Below are positions 5,879 through 6,313 of a stretch of DNA of 6,313 bases, piece after piece. The DNA comes from Patescibacteria group bacterium. Its GTDB lineage: Bacteria; Patescibacteriota; WWE3; UBA101185; UBA10185. The stretch lies in contig JAHIRX010000015.1 in NCBI GenBank assembly GCA_018818485.1, forward strand, positions 1 through 6,313, written 5' to 3'. Made by a program: the position numbers and the translations under genes. Below the pieces are notes generated by a model. That model was not told the origin of the DNA. It made no database searches and was given only the letters and a program-made list of their open reading frames with translations. Every line of letters begins with the position of its first letter. Within the stretch, counting starts at the first letter, position 1.

Positions 5879-6313
5879 TGCTTTTTCATACTAAAAGTAT
5901 TTACAACCATTCTAATCTGGTCCTCACTAAGTTCTCTACTATAATCAATACTCACTATCTCTGTTATTCTCTCCATGCTCTCAAGTTCACCAACAAGAGA
6001 TACTAAGTCGCCCTTACCACTCAGGTAAACTGAGACTGAAATAACGTTATCAGATTCTTCTCTTGGTAAAAACCTATCTACCAAGAAACCTGACTGAGCT
6101 GTAGCAATTACAAAATCAACCATATAATTTTGAATATCGAAATTATCAGGAAGATAATTATGAAGAAATATTGTATCGTCACTCACACTCAAAAGTACTT
6201 TCTCAATCTCAGCTAATCTATCTGCCTTTTGAGAAAGATATGAGTTAACTTTTTGCATTTCTACTATAAGAGGTACCTTTTGATAGATAACTTTGGTAAT
6301 AGAATATATCCCA
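5875..6313 (-). CDS. pilO: PilO-like type IV pilus assembly protein, 5'-truncated by window edge
   Basis: PilO forms, with PilN and PilM, the inner-membrane alignment complex of type IV pili. The frame stays open from the internal ATG at 6258 to the window edge, and the added residues (such as VIYQKVPLIVE) continue the same helix. The true start, and presumably the membrane helix, therefore lie outside. In the 145 visible residues, a predicted coiled coil at about 1-42 is followed by the PilO-type ferredoxin-like fold. HNYLPDNFDIQNYMVDFV is the usual LP plus helix, and IATAQSGFLVDRF the usual A-x-x-S-G-hydrophobic turn. VISVSVYLSGKGDLVSLVGELESMERI matches the v-v-l-G-x-y-x-x-l-x-x-fl-x-x-lE-x-x-x-R pattern, and a final beta strand ends in VNTFSM. 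It lies first in the visible part of the minus operon. The match is by pattern, so a related PilO/GspM-like protein is possible. Confidence 0.75.
   Translation of the reverse strand, partial: GIYSITKVIYQKVPLIVEMQKVNSYLSQKADRLAEIEKVLLSVSDDTIFLHNYLPDNFDIQNYMVDFVIATAQSGFLVDRFLPREESDNVISVSVYLSGKGDLVSLVGELESMERITEIVSIDYSRELSEDQIRMVVNTFSMKKQ

Noticed and set aside
6256..6258. ATG at 6258 as the true start of the PilO-like gene
   Set aside because: The frame is open to the window edge and the upstream residues continue the coiled-coil pattern expected in PilO, so the start is outside.

Overview
This AT-rich window holds no long non-coding stretch. It looks like a piece of a reduced bacterial genome, most likely a Patescibacteria/CPR-type organism. 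That is an inference from three things: shortened core enzymes (phosphoglycerate kinase, triosephosphate isomerase, DNA polymerase III delta), a type IV pilus gene, and LCP and sortase genes packed with almost no spacing. UGA is used as a normal stop by several genes, which argues against the lineages that read UGA as glycine. No tRNA, rRNA, CRISPR array or insertion sequence was seen.

Layout. The plus strand from 2 to 5237 reads as one tightly packed operon. In order it holds the 3' part of pgk, a 79-aa single-cluster ferredoxin, a 281-aa miniature protein of the aldehyde:ferredoxin oxidoreductase (AOR) family, tpiA, an LCP-family membrane protein, a short holA, and a sortase. Neighbouring genes overlap or lie 1 to 12 bases apart, and most starts lack a recognisable Shine-Dalgarno sequence. 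The minus strand from 6313 to 5248 holds a second operon, transcribed towards the first. It encodes a PilO-like pilus assembly protein (5' end outside the window), a 62-aa single-pass membrane protein, and a 151-aa membrane protein ending in a VPETG-type sortase signal. The two operons meet tail to tail with 10 bases between stop codons, over a weak A/T-rich inverted repeat that could terminate both.

How the parts fit. The first half of the plus operon is lower glycolysis (PGK and TPI) flanking a ferredoxin and an AOR-family protein. Known AOR-family enzymes include one that oxidises glyceraldehyde-3-phosphate with ferredoxin (GAPOR). The placement suggests a redox module tied to triose phosphates, but the AOR-like protein lacks most of the catalytic part of the family. 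The second half serves the envelope (LCP, sortase) and replication (HolA). The convergent VPETG protein is the obvious candidate substrate of the sortase, and its position behind pilO links it to pilus or cell-surface biogenesis. The two points most worth following are the mini-AOR/ferredoxin pair and the sortase-substrate-pilus neighbourhood.
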